Origin: Lottiidibacillus patelloidae
GTDB taxonomy: Bacteria > Bacillota > Bacilli > Bacillales > SA5d-4
NCBI RefSeq assembly: GCF_002262935.1
Contig: NZ_NPIA01000008.1
Coordinates: 1 to 64,000, forward strand
DNA: 64,000 nucleotides
Reading direction: 5' to 3'
This document shows, one piece after another, positions 17,524-26,478 of the stretch. The position numbers were made by a program, and so were the translations under genes. The first letter of the stretch is position 1. Every line of letters begins with the position of its first letter. The notes beneath the pieces are model-generated. The model ran no database searches, was not told the origin of the DNA, and was given only the letters and a program-made list of their open reading frames with translations.

Positions 17524-18126
17524 ATGGCTCGATATACTGGTCCATCTTGGAAATTATCTCGTCGTCTTGGTATTTCACTAAGCGGTACGGGGAAAGAATT
17601 AGAAAAACGTCCTTACGTTCCTGGTCAACACGGCCCAACACAACGTAAAAAAATCTCTGAATATGGTTTACAATTACGTGAAAAGCAAAAGCTTCGTCAC
17701 ATGTACGGTGTAAACGAACGTCAATTCAAACGTATCTTCAACGATGCTGGGAAAATGCCTGGTATTCAAGGTGAAAACTTCATGATCCTTTTAGAAGCAC
17801 GTTTAGATAACTTAGTTTACCGTTTAGGTTTAGCTCGTACACGTCGTCAAGCACGTCAATTAGTTAACCACGGTCACATCACTGTTGATGGAAGCCGCGT
17901 AGATATCGCTTCTTACCGCGTATCTGTTGGACAAACAATTGGTGTACGTGAAAAATCACGTAACTTAGATATTATTAAAGAAGCTATCGAAGTTAACAAT
18001 TTCGTTCCTGAATACTTAACTTTCGATGCTGACAAATTAGAGGGTACTTTCAACCGCTTACCTGAGCGTTCTGAATTATCTTCTGAAATCAGCGAACAAC
18101 TTATCGTTGAATTCTACTCTCGTTAA
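17524..18126 (+). CDS. rpsD: 30S ribosomal protein S4
   Basis: A 200-residue primary 16S rRNA-binding protein that starts assembly of the small-subunit body domain and takes part in decoding accuracy. The start [16 protein letters not shown] and the S4 domain (about 92-155, [27 protein letters not shown]) are canonical. This is the C-minus form without zinc-binding cysteines near the N terminus. It is monocistronic between its own strong promoter and a strong terminator, and likely feedback-regulated through the leader. Confidence 0.99.
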   Translation: MARYTGPSWKLSRRLGISLSGTGKELEKRPYVPGQHGPTQRKKISEYGLQLREKQKLRHMYGVNERQFKRIFNDAGKMPGIQGENFMILLEARLDNLVYRLGLARTRRQARQLVNHGHITVDGSRVDIASYRVSVGQTIGVREKSRNLDIIKEAIEVNNFVPEYLTFDADKLEGTFNRLPERSELSSEISEQLIVEFYSR

Positions 18127-18133
18127 TAAGAGT

Positions 18134-18167
18134 AAAACCTTCTTGGTTCATCCAAGAAGGTTTTTTT
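18134..18167 (+). terminator. Terminator of rpsD
   Basis: AAACCTTCTTGG and CCAAGAAGGTTT enclose TTCAT, followed by seven T. Its right side touches the stop of the convergent ywbE-like gene and may serve it too. Confidence 0.92.
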
Positions 18168-18168
18168 G

Positions 18169-18366
18169 TTATTTAATAATATTACTCACTCTACCTACTT
18201 GTCCATCTTGTAGACGCACCTTTATCCCATGAGGGTGATAAGAAGAATTCGTTAATAAATCTTTCACAATTCCTCGTGTTAATGTCCCGCTTCGTTGATC
18301 TTTTTTTAAGACAACATCTACTTCGCTTCCTGCTAATACATTATTTCTATATCTTCCATCTGTCAT
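18169..18366 (-). CDS. YwbE family protein
   Basis: A 65-residue protein of the YwbE (DUF2196) family, a small single-domain beta-rich protein conserved in Bacillaceae and of unknown function. Characteristic segments are GSEVDVVLKKDQRSGTLTRGIVKDLLT and HPHGIKVRLQDGQVGRV. The ATG follows AAGGAAGG. It is convergent with rpsD and divergent from the flavoprotein gene at 18453. Confidence 0.9.
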   Translation of the reverse strand: MTDGRYRNNVLAGSEVDVVLKKDQRSGTLTRGIVKDLLTNSSYHPHGIKVRLQDGQVGRVSNIIK

Positions 18367-18452
18367 AAGTTAAGTCTTCCTTCCTTTGTAATTACCTTTA
18401 TTATGATAGACTATTATTACCAAAATACAAATTAAAGTAAAGGTTGGAAATT

Positions 18453-19010
18453 ATGTTAAAGCAAACAAAAACAACTGTCATGCATTCATATCCTGGTATG
18501 GTAGCACTTGTCACCGCACAGTGGAATGGTACAAAGAACATTATGGCTGCAGGATGGCATACGTATATTTCGTACGAACCCCCGATCTATGGTGTTGCAA
18601 TTGGTGAGGAACGATTTACCCACCATTTAATAAAAGAGTCAAAGGAATTTGCTATTCAATTTGTTTCCGCCGACCATGCCAACGCTATTTTAAAAGCAGG
18701 TACTGAGACAGGTGCTAATGGAGATAAATTTCAAAAATTAGGCATTTCTTTCATCAGTGGTGTGACGATAAAATGCCCTATTTTAACAGACGCCTATGTC
18801 GCATATGAATGTAAATTAATTGACGTTAATACTTATGGTGATCACGACTTTTTCGTAGGTGAAATAACAGGCTTTCATCGTGATGATGAAAAGTTTACCG
18901 AAGAAGGGTTACCAAACTTTGAAAAGTTAAATATTCCTCTATACTTAGGTAGATCTAAGTTTCTCGTTGCAGATAATAATACCAAACAAATTTCTCATAA
19001 ACACTCGTAA
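18453..19010 (+). CDS. Flavin reductase-like FMN-binding protein
   Basis: A 185-residue protein of the flavin_reduct/FMN-binding split barrel family. It shows the typical start (SYPGMVALVTAQWNGTKNIMAAGWHTYIS) and HHLIKESKEFAIQFVS, which contact FMN in homologues. Members include small NAD(P)H:flavin reductases and FMN-binding proteins of unknown partner, so the exact reaction is open. The ATG at 18453 is preferred over the TTG nine bases upstream, which lies inside the purine-rich ribosome binding region. No terminator is obvious; a dispersed repeat follows. Confidence 0.85.
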   Translation: MLKQTKTTVMHSYPGMVALVTAQWNGTKNIMAAGWHTYISYEPPIYGVAIGEERFTHHLIKESKEFAIQFVSADHANAILKAGTETGANGDKFQKLGISFISGVTIKCPILTDAYVAYECKLIDVNTYGDHDFFVGEITGFHRDDEKFTEEGLPNFEKLNIPLYLGRSKFLVADNNTKQISHKHS

Positions 19011-19072
19011 ATAGTGGTTGCCTGAAAAGTACCAAAAATAAGAGCAGGTAGCGACATATAGTTTTAATCCAA

Positions 19073-19148
19073 TGAAATCCTCGACACTCCTGCGGGAATA
19101 GCGAGCAAGGATGCTTGCGGTTCGCCCGCGGAAAGGGAGTTGATTTCA
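19073..19148. repeat. Dispersed intergenic hairpin repeat, copy 2
   Basis: Core ACTCCTGCGGGAA (19086-) and GCCCGCGGAAAGGGAGT (to 19140), with GCGGG/CCCGC and ACTCC/GGAGT pairs. The outer arms TGAAATC (19073-19079) and GATTTCA (19142-19148) are complementary and differ from those of the other copies. A short inner hairpin GAGCAAGGATGCTTGC lies between the core arms. Confidence 0.78.
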
Positions 19149-19223
19149 AGGATAAGATATTAAAATGTGAAAAAGGGCTGTTAGGAAGCCAGTATTACTG
19201 ACTTTCTTAACAACCCTTTAAAT

Positions 19224-20492
19224 TTAGTATTTAATTAAGAAGTATTTTTTCTTCCCTCGGCGAATAACGATAAATTCATCTTCAATACGGTCTTCTGCGT
19301 TAATGACTGTTTCCATTTCTTGTCTTCTTACACCATTAATGTAGACAGCACCATTTTTAATATCTTCACGTGCTTGTCGTTTTGAAGGTGAAATTTTACT
19401 ATTTACTAATAAGTCAACAAGTGCGATATCATCCTTATTTTCCATTTGAAAAGAAGGAACATCTTTAAATCCTTGCTTAATTTCTTCACCTGTTAAATCA
19501 GCAATGTTTCCTGCAAATAATGCTTCTGTAATTTTAATTGCTTGCTGAAGTGCTTCTTCCCCATGAACTAATTTCGTTACTTCTTCAGCTAATGTTTTTT
19601 GCGCGCTTCTTTTTTCTGGAGCTACTTTCATTTCCTCTTCAAGTGCGACAATCTCTTCTTTACTTAGGAATGTGAAGTACTTTAAGAACTGAATGACATC
19701 TTGGTCATTCGTGTTAATCCAAAATTGGTAGAACTCGTAAGGAGACGTTTTCGCTGCATCGAGCCAAATCGTGCCACCTTCTGTTTTACCGAACTTTGTA
19801 CCGTCACTTTTCGTAACGAGTGGGAACGTTAGTCCGAAAGCTTTTTCTTTTTGCTCCCCTTCATTTTGTTTACGAATTAACTCCATCCCAGCAGTAATAT
19901 TACCCCACTGGTCACTTCCACCAATTTGCAATGTGCAATTTTCTTTTTCATTAAGTTTTAGGAAGTCGTAGGATTGTAAAATCATGTAGCTAAACTCAGT
20001 AAAGGAAATACCTGCGTCTAAACGAGAGCTTACTGATTCTTTTGCAAGCATGTAATTTAGCCCAAAACTTTTCCCAATGTCTCTTAAAAATGTAATCACA
20101 TCTATATCCTTTATCCAGTCGTAATTGTTAACGACTGTTGCTGGATTTCCATTGGCATTAAAATCTAAGAAGCGAGAGAGCTGAGCTTTTAAGCTGTCAC
20201 TCCATTGTTGCACTGTTTCCGATGTATTAAGTGTTCGTTCAGCTTTTTTCCCACTTGGATCGCCGATTAATCCTGTACCGCCTCCAACTAAGGCAATTGG
20301 ACGATGTCCAGCCAATTGAAAACGACGTAAACATAAAATTGGTAGTAAACTACCAATGTGTAGACTATCTGCAGTAGGATCAAATCCACAGTATAACGTA
20401 ACCATTCCATCTTCTAAATGTTTAATTAAACCTTCTTCATCAGTATTTTGATGAACTAGTCCTCTAAATTTTAAATCCTCTAAAATCGTCAT
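19224..20492 (-). CDS. tyrS: Tyrosyl-tRNA synthetase
   Basis: A 422-residue class I synthetase that charges tRNA-Tyr. The HIGH-like motif is in DPTADSLHIGSLLP (about 38-51) and the KMSKS equivalent is KFGKTEGG (about 230). A C-terminal S4-like RNA-binding domain (about 350-415, SPSKRQAREDIKNGAVYINGVRR) is present. The long N-terminal extension to 20576 is rejected because it runs into the T-box terminator; the ATG at 20492 follows GGGGAGAAA. Expression is controlled by the T-box upstream. Confidence 0.97.
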   Translation of the reverse strand: MTILEDLKFRGLVHQNTDEEGLIKHLEDGMVTLYCGFDPTADSLHIGSLLPILCLRRFQLAGHRPIALVGGGTGLIGDPSGKKAERTLNTSETVQQWSDSLKAQLSRFLDFNANGNPATVVNNYDWIKDIDVITFLRDIGKSFGLNYMLAKESVSSRLDAGISFTEFSYMILQSYDFLKLNEKENCTLQIGGSDQWGNITAGMELIRKQNEGEQKEKAFGLTFPLVTKSDGTKFGKTEGGTIWLDAAKTSPYEFYQFWINTNDQDVIQFLKYFTFLSKEEIVALEEEMKVAPEKRSAQKTLAEEVTKLVHGEEALQQAIKITEALFAGNIADLTGEEIKQGFKDVPSFQMENKDDIALVDLLVNSKISPSKRQAREDIKNGAVYINGVRRQEMETVINAEDRIEDEFIVIRRGKKKYFLIKY

Positions 20493-20520
20493 TACTTTCT
20501 CCCCTTTTCTTTTTCCAAAT

Positions 20521-20760
20521 AAAAAAACTCGTCTCTTCTTAATTAAAAGAAGGGACGAGTTTGCTCGCGGTACCACCCTAATTGAAGCTTTTTAAAAAAA
20601 AGCTCCCACTCTAACTTGATAACGGATATCTCCGTTCTTTGCTACTATTTCGTTCACAAAGAATAGCTCCAGGGTGTAATTCGCGTTTATCTATGTGCTA
20701 ATTTCCAGCAACCATTAGCTCTCTGTATACAGTGAGATAAATCACTACTTAACCTTTCAA
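20521..20760 (-). promoter_or_regulatory. T-box leader RNA of tyrS with terminator
   Basis: Read on the minus strand, the universal T-box AGGGTGGTACCGCG lies at 20566-20579. It is followed by a terminator stem (AAACTCGTCCCTTCTT with AAGAAGAGACGAGTTT, 20525-20562) ending in a U-run. Upstream is a stem I region with AGAGAG and a specifier loop GAATTACACC, in which TAC (20676-20678) is a tyrosine codon. Uncharged tRNA-Tyr should stabilise the antiterminator and switch tyrS on. The 5' boundary is approximate. Confidence 0.93.
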
Positions 20761-20789
20761 TGCCAATAAAATTTTATTTGTTTAATATT

Positions 20790-20818
20790 TTTTATCATAG
20801 AATAGGATGTACTGTCAA
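20790..20818 (-). promoter_or_regulatory. Candidate promoter of the tyrS T-box transcript
   Basis: TTGACA (20813-20818 on the minus strand) with ATAAAA (20790-20795) after 17 bp. The -35 is perfect, the -10 only fair. Confidence 0.55.
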
Positions 20819-20846
20819 ATATATATTTTTAAAATAAATGAATTTG

Positions 20847-20875
20847 TTATCCTAATCGACCTAATATGCTATAAT
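20847..20875 (+). promoter_or_regulatory. Candidate promoter of the class A PBP gene
   Basis: An extended -10 TGCTATAAT (TATAAT at 20870-20875) with a weak -35 TTATCC 17 bp upstream. It diverges from the tyrS promoter. Confidence 0.6.
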
Positions 20876-20911
20876 TGAGTTTGATCTTCAAAGGTCTTTA
20901 GGAGGTAAACC

Positions 20912-23863
20912 ATGAAAGAAATAATAGCAAATATAACAACAAATATTAAGAAGTACTGGACGATAACTACCGATTTCCTAATTGAAAAGAAAATCGTTAA
21001 AATTTCTAGAATTTCTTATAATGTTCTTTGGAATTTATTTTTAATTTTTTCTGTAATGGGTATTTTAGGTTTTGTTTTTGCAGGTGGAGTCGGCGCTGGA
21101 TACTTTGCTTCTTTAGTAAAGGACGAGCCTATCCGTAGCTATGAAAGTATGAAAAAAGATATATATAATTATGAAGAAACCTCTAATATTTATTTTGCGA
21201 ATAATATTTATTTAGACAAATTAAGATCTGTAAAAGAACGTGAAGAAGTAACCATTGATAATGTCTCTAAACATGTAATAGAAGCTGTAATTGCTACAGA
21301 GGATGCTGAATTTTGGCGTCACAATGGTGTCGTTCCAAAAGCAATTATGCGTGCAATTTTCCAAGAAGCAACAAATGCAACAGTAAAAACTGGTGGTAGT
21401 ACATTAACGCAGCAATTAATTAAAAATCAAATCTTAACAACTGAAGTTTCCTTCGATCGAAAAGCGAAAGAAATTGTCCTTGCGATGAGACTTGAGAGAT
21501 TTTTTGATAAAGATGAAATTTTAGAAGCATACCTAAATGTTGTTGACTTTGGCAGAAACTCCTCTGGCCGACAAATTGCTGGAATACAAGCTGCAGCAAA
21601 AGGAATATTTGGTGTAGATGCAAAAGACTTAAGCTTACCACAAGCTGCTTTTATTGCAGGACTTCCGCAAAGTCCTTTTGGATATACTCCATTTACAGCT
21701 AATGGGACTGTAAAAGAAAGTATAGAACCTGCTTTAAATAGGATGAAGACTGTTTTAAGTAGAATGTTGGAAGCCGAGTCCATTACAAAAGAAGAATATG
21801 AAGCTGCTTTAGCATACGATATTAAAGCTAACTTCCTTCCTCCTCAGCCTGGATCAATTGAGCGTTATCCTTATTTAACGTTCGAAATTGAAAAGCGTGC
21901 AAAAGAAAAAGTTGCTATTTATTTAGCAAATAAAGATGGAATTGATGAAGAAACTCTTTTTAGTGATGCAACATTATTAGAAAGCTATCGTATTAAGGCA
22001 GATCGTGAAATGCGCCGATCTGGTTATAATATTTACACTACTATCGATAAAGGAATTTACGATGCGATGAATAAAGTAGTCGAAGATGATTCTTTATTCG
22101 GTAGTGATAAGCCACAAGCAAAATTTGTGGAGAATCCCGAAACGGGCGAAATGGAAGAAGTAATTGTGATGGAACCAGAAGATATTGGTGCTATCTTAAT
22201 AAACAATAAAACTGGAGCGATTATTTCCTTTGTAGGTGGTCGTGATTACGCTCGTTCATCTTATAACAATGCAACGTTAAGTACTGTATCTGCAGGATCA
22301 ACATTTAAGCCGATTCTTGCATATGCACCAGCAATGGAAGAAGGACATATCCAACCTGGTTCAATAATTTTGGACGCACCTTTGGAATTAAGTTATCCAT
22401 CATTAAATTATAAGCCACTGAACTGGAATAAAAAGTTCCAAGGATTGGTATCTGTTCGTGAATCGTTAAATTACTCTTGGAACATCCCTGCAATTAAATC
22501 ATTTTTAACTGTCGACCCTTGGGATGCTGGAGATTATTTAATAAAAATGGGAGTTCACGGCGAGAAGAATGAAAATGGATGGCAACATGGTGAAGGAACA
22601 TTCCCTTCTATGGCAATAGGTACATTAGATGTAACTATGGAAGATGTTGTTAATGCCTATGCAACCTTTGGTAATAACGGTAAATTTACTGATGGCTATA
22701 TTATTGAGAAAATTGTCTCGAAAGATGGCGAAGTTATATTTGAACATGAAATAGAAGAAGTAGAAGTATTCTCTCCTCAGACTGCTTATTTGTCAGTAGA
22801 TTTACTAAGAAGTATTGTCACTGATGGTCTAAGTAGCAGAATCTTAAGATATTTAGACTTTACAAGTGACTGGGGTGCGAAGTCAGGTACGACTCAAAAT
22901 AATGAAAATGCAGTGTTCGTTGGTTTAAACCCGAATGTTACGCTTGGAGTTAGACTTGGATACGAAAATCCAAAAAAACTTGATCGAGGAGAAGCTGCAC
23001 GTTCACAAATTTTATGGTCATATTTAGCAAATGCAGCTTATAGCATTAATCCTGAATTGATGGATCCAGAAGATAACTTTAAAATGCCTGGTGGTATCGT
23101 AAGACGTTCTTATTGTGAAGCTTCCGGTTTGCTCCCTTCTTCACTTTGCCAAGAGTTAGGATTAGTAAAAACGGATATCTTTAATATTAATCACGTCCCT
23201 ACTGAGACTGATAATTCATTTATTAAAGGTAATGTTGTTTATGCGAATGGTAAAGCATATTTACCTAATGAATTAACTCCGGCAGACATGATTGAAGAAA
23301 CGATTTACTTTAATACGGAAAACTTCAATGAAGAAGAAATTCCATATATTCTTCCGAGAGATAGAAATTCAGGTGAGGTTTTAGAAAAGTGGAAAAAAGT
23401 TAAAATTTTATCTACTGAAATACTTGCTGATAATGGGAAAAATCCAAGTGCCATTGCTGCTTCTAAACAAGACGGTATGTTAACTTGGGCAATTCATTCT
23501 GAAAAAGATGTCATTGGATACCGTATATATCGAGCGAAAAACCACAGTGAAACATATGAAATTGTTGCTTCTGTATTAAATAATACTAAAGAGTTAAGTT
23601 TCACTTTAGCAGAAGGTGATTATTCTTATGTTGTGACAGCTGTCGATATAGTTGGAAATGAATCTGAATTCTCCAATAAAGTTAACACTGGAAATTATAC
23701 GAGTGAGGAAGAAGAGCCTGAAAATCCAACTGATCCGACAAATCCAGGAAATCCTAGTGACCCAACTGACCCAGAAGATCCAACTGACCCTGAGGATCCA
23801 GCTAATCCAGGAGATCCGACTGATCCTGTTGATCCTGTAGATCCACCGGAAATAAATGACTGA
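20912..23863 (+). CDS. Class A penicillin-binding protein (transglycosylase-transpeptidase)
   Basis: A 983-residue bifunctional enzyme that polymerises lipid II and cross-links peptidoglycan outside the membrane. A transmembrane anchor (about 40-68) precedes a GT51 domain: EDAEFWRHNGVVPKAIMRAI holds the catalytic glutamate, with GGSTLTQQLIKNQ and RKAKEIVLAMRLE following. The transpeptidase has STFK (in SAGSTFKP), SWN and KSGT (in AKSGTTQNN). The late part holds a fibronectin-III-like domain (about 840-925). It ends in about 45 residues of DPTDPEDP-type repeats, a likely wall-spanning spacer. The gene sits between tyrS and acsA, which are adjacent in B. subtilis. GGAGG precedes the ATG. Confidence 0.95.
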   Translation: MKEIIANITTNIKKYWTITTDFLIEKKIVKISRISYNVLWNLFLIFSVMGILGFVFAGGVGAGYFASLVKDEPIRSYESMKKDIYNYEETSNIYFANNIYLDKLRSVKEREEVTIDNVSKHVIEAVIATEDAEFWRHNGVVPKAIMRAIFQEATNATVKTGGSTLTQQLIKNQILTTEVSFDRKAKEIVLAMRLERFFDKDEILEAYLNVVDFGRNSSGRQIAGIQAAAKGIFGVDAKDLSLPQAAFIAGLPQSPFGYTPFTANGTVKESIEPALNRMKTVLSRMLEAESITKEEYEAALAYDIKANFLPPQPGSIERYPYLTFEIEKRAKEKVAIYLANKDGIDEETLFSDATLLESYRIKADREMRRSGYNIYTTIDKGIYDAMNKVVEDDSLFGSDKPQAKFVENPETGEMEEVIVMEPEDIGAILINNKTGAIISFVGGRDYARSSYNNATLSTVSAGSTFKPILAYAPAMEEGHIQPGSIILDAPLELSYPSLNYKPLNWNKKFQGLVSVRESLNYSWNIPAIKSFLTVDPWDAGDYLIKMGVHGEKNENGWQHGEGTFPSMAIGTLDVTMEDVVNAYATFGNNGKFTDGYIIEKIVSKDGEVIFEHEIEEVEVFSPQTAYLSVDLLRSIVTDGLSSRILRYLDFTSDWGAKSGTTQNNENAVFVGLNPNVTLGVRLGYENPKKLDRGEAARSQILWSYLANAAYSINPELMDPEDNFKMPGGIVRRSYCEASGLLPSSLCQELGLVKTDIFNINHVPTETDNSFIKGNVVYANGKAYLPNELTPADMIEETIYFNTENFNEEEIPYILPRDRNSGEVLEKWKKVKILSTEILADNGKNPSAIAASKQDGMLTWAIHSEKDVIGYRIYRAKNHSETYEIVASVLNNTKELSFTLAEGDYSYVVTAVDIVGNESEFSNKVNTGNYTSEEEEPENPTDPTNPGNPSDPTDPEDPTDPEDPANPGDPTDPVDPVDPPEIND

Positions 23864-23904
23864 TAATGAGAGACATTATCTAGACAATCTAAATGATAAA
23901 TAAT

Positions 23905-23942
23905 AATAAGGGCCTAGCGATTTAGATCGCTAGGCCCTTATT
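23905..23942. terminator. Bidirectional terminator between the PBP gene and acsA
   Basis: A perfect 16-bp stem AATAAGGGCCTAGCGA / TCGCTAGGCCCTTATT with a six-base loop. Convergent genes end on both sides. Confidence 0.88.
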
Positions 23943-23946
23943 CATG

Positions 23947-25665
23947 TTAATCTTCCATTGTAGAAAGATCTCCAGTAGGTAAATTGAGTTCCCATGCTTT
24001 GAGGACACGTCTCATTATTTTCCCACTTCTTGTTTTCGGTAACTTATCTCGGAATTCTATTTCTCGAGGAGCAGCATGTGCTGCTAAACCACGCTTTACA
24101 AATGTTCGAATTTCTTCTATTAATTCTTCACTAGGTTCATAGCCTTTACGCAATGAAATAAATGCTTTAATCACTTCACCACGAACAGGGTCAGGCTTGC
24201 CAATAACACCGGCTTCCGCAACCGCTGCGTGCTCTACTAATTTACTTTCAACTTCAAATGGGCCAACGCGCTCACCAGAAGTTAAAATAACATCATCTAT
24301 TCTCCCTTGGAAAAAGAAGTAACCGTCTTCATCCATATACGCTGAATCACCAGAGAAGTACCATTCATCGTTCAAAAAGTAGGAATCATACTTTGCTTTA
24401 TTGTTCCATACTTGACGCATCATCGATGGCCAACCTTTTTTAATTGCTAAGTTACCCATGCGATACGGTGGCAATTCATTTCCATGGTCATCGATAATTG
24501 CCGCTTTAATCCCTGGGAGTGGTTTACCCATTGACCCAGGCTTTAAATCCATTGAAGGGTAGTTACAAATCATTTGCGCACCAGTCTCCGTCATCCACCA
24601 TGTATCATGAATACGTAAATGGAACACCTTCATTCCCCAGCGAATAACTTCAGGATTTAGCGGTTCACCGACACTTAATACGTGTCTAAGCGAAGACATA
24701 TTATATTTTTTTACGAGTTCGTCCCCTGCGCCCATCAACATACGAAAAGCTGTAGGAGCACTATACCAGACAGACACTCCAAAATCTTCAATTACTTTAT
24801 ACCAATAATCAGGTGAAAATCTTCCTCCTAATATGACGTTTGACGCTCCGACTAACCAAGGTCCAAAAATTCCATATGATGTACCTGTTACCCAGCCTGG
24901 ATCTGCAGTACACCAATACGTGTCACCTTCTTGTAAATCTAACACCCATTTGGCAGTTTGATAATGTTGTATCATCGCATTATGAACATGTAAAACACCT
25001 TTTGGCTTACCAGTCGATCCAGAAGTGTAATGTAAAATCATACCATCTTCACGATCAACCCATTCAATATCTAACTGTTTATTAGAAGTTTGGAAATGTT
25101 TATGAAAATCAATATATATACCTTTCTCTTCTACATCTTGATCAACTAGAACGATATGCTTTAAATTCGGAAGTTTTTTTACAGGTACTCTATTTAACAA
25201 CTCTTTTGTTGTCACTAGTACTTTTGCTTCACTATCCAGTAAGCGATCATGCACTGCACCTTCCATAAAAGCCTCGAATAACGGACCTACTATAGCTCCT
25301 AATTTCAGCGCACCTAATAGCGTAAAATAAAGTTCAGGTGTTCTTGGCATAAAAATAAATACTCGGTCACCTTTTTCAACATCTGCATAATGTTTCAAAA
25401 GATTGCCAGCCATATTGGATTTTTCCTTCATTTCTTTAAACGTGTACTTTTCTTCTCTTTGGAGATCACGATAATAAAGTGCAACTTTATTTTTCTTATC
25501 TGTCAATGCATGTCTGTCAATTGCTTCATAAGCAATATTAACTCTGCCTGTTTCACTCCATGAAAATTCTTTTTCTACGTCTTGCCAACGAAATGATTGA
25601 CGCAGCTCATCATAATTCGATAAAGTGTGATTTCCTTGTCGTGCTGGAATAATTTCCGCTTTCAT
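23947..25665 (-). CDS. acsA: Acetyl-CoA synthetase
   Basis: A 572-residue AMP-forming acyl-CoA synthetase that activates acetate to acetyl-CoA. The AMP-binding signature LHYTSGSTGKPKGVLHVH is near residue 218, WWMTETGAQ near 355 and the adenylate motif YFSGDSAYMDEDGYFFFQGRIDD near 430. The C-terminal PKTRSGKIMRRVLK carries the lysine that AcuA acetylates to switch the enzyme off. The start ATG follows AAAGGGGGA. It diverges from acuA-acuC, as in B. subtilis. No convincing cre was found in the 164 bp between the two start codons. Confidence 0.96.
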   Translation of the reverse strand: MKAEIIPARQGNHTLSNYDELRQSFRWQDVEKEFSWSETGRVNIAYEAIDRHALTDKKNKVALYYRDLQREEKYTFKEMKEKSNMAGNLLKHYADVEKGDRVFIFMPRTPELYFTLLGALKLGAIVGPLFEAFMEGAVHDRLLDSEAKVLVTTKELLNRVPVKKLPNLKHIVLVDQDVEEKGIYIDFHKHFQTSNKQLDIEWVDREDGMILHYTSGSTGKPKGVLHVHNAMIQHYQTAKWVLDLQEGDTYWCTADPGWVTGTSYGIFGPWLVGASNVILGGRFSPDYWYKVIEDFGVSVWYSAPTAFRMLMGAGDELVKKYNMSSLRHVLSVGEPLNPEVIRWGMKVFHLRIHDTWWMTETGAQMICNYPSMDLKPGSMGKPLPGIKAAIIDDHGNELPPYRMGNLAIKKGWPSMMRQVWNNKAKYDSYFLNDEWYFSGDSAYMDEDGYFFFQGRIDDVILTSGERVGPFEVESKLVEHAAVAEAGVIGKPDPVRGEVIKAFISLRKGYEPSEELIEEIRTFVKRGLAAHAAPREIEFRDKLPKTRSGKIMRRVLKAWELNLPTGDLSTMED

Positions 25666-25829
25666 GACAATCCCCCTTTATACTTTTATTTTGTATACAT
25701 TCATGAACTTTCACAATATTATTATAAATTATTTTATATCTTTTCACAATTTTTAAAAAATTATTAAAACTAGCTCCACCAATGTTGTATAATAAAATAG
25801 ATGATTTACAAAGTTTAGGTGGTGACAGA

Positions 25830-26462
25830 ATGGAACATATAAAAACATACAATGCACTTGAACTGAAAACACCAAAGGGTACGTTGATATTAGAAGGACC
25901 GATAACTCCTTCTGCACTCGAGAGATGTGAGTTTCACCGTGACCTTGATGCTTTTCGTTCTCCCGAAGAACAACATAAAGCAATCATTGAAATTGCGAAG
26001 TTACCTGAAGCGAGAATTATTATTGCCCGAGAACAAAATAAAATTATCGGCTATGTTACTTTTTTATATCCTGATCCTTTAGAAAGATGGTCAGAAGGAA
26101 ATTTAGAAAACCTACTAGAGTTAGGTGCGATAGAAATCATTCCAACCTATCGTCATTACAAGGTAGCGAAAAACTTATTAAAGGTAGCAATGATGGATAA
26201 AGCGATGGATAATTATATCGTCATTACGACTGAATATTATTGGCATTGGGATTTAAATCGGACAGGCCTTTCTGTATGGGACTACCGAAAAGTAATGGAA
26301 AAAGTAATGAAAAATGGTGGATTAGAATGGTTTGCAACGGATGATCCTGAAATTAGCTCACATCCTGCAAATTGCTTAATGGCTCGGATTGGAAAAAATG
26401 TTGATATGCATACGATCCAGGCATTCGATCATCTACGTTTCAAAAATCGATTTATGTATTAA
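25830..26462 (+). CDS. acuA: Protein acetyltransferase AcuA
   Basis: A 210-residue GNAT enzyme that acetylates and inactivates acetyl-CoA synthetase. It shows strong similarity to B. subtilis AcuA along the length (GYVTFLYPDPLERWSEGNLENLLELGAIEI near 80-108; length equal to the known 210 residues). The ATG at 25830 follows AGGTGGTGA; the upstream ATG at 25782 would add 16 residues that do not resemble the family and include this site. It diverges from its target acsA. The gene that follows is acuC rather than acuB. Confidence 0.95.
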   Translation: MEHIKTYNALELKTPKGTLILEGPITPSALERCEFHRDLDAFRSPEEQHKAIIEIAKLPEARIIIAREQNKIIGYVTFLYPDPLERWSEGNLENLLELGAIEIIPTYRHYKVAKNLLKVAMMDKAMDNYIVITTEYYWHWDLNRTGLSVWDYRKVMEKVMKNGGLEWFATDDPEISSHPANCLMARIGKNVDMHTIQAFDHLRFKNRFMY

Positions 26463-26478
26463 GAAAGTGACCGTGTCT

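Noticed and set aside
17415-17648. 77-residue reading frame overlapping the rpsD start
   Set aside because: It lies in the untranslated rpsD leader and runs out of frame through the true rpsD start; no ribosome binding site and no family resemblance.
20493-20576. N-terminal extension of tyrS
   Set aside because: It is translated from the T-box terminator stem; the internal ATG at 20492 has the proper ribosome binding site and family start.
25666-25829. cre site expected between acsA and acuA
   Set aside because: No sequence close to TGWAANCGNTNWCA was found in the gap, so no operator is claimed.
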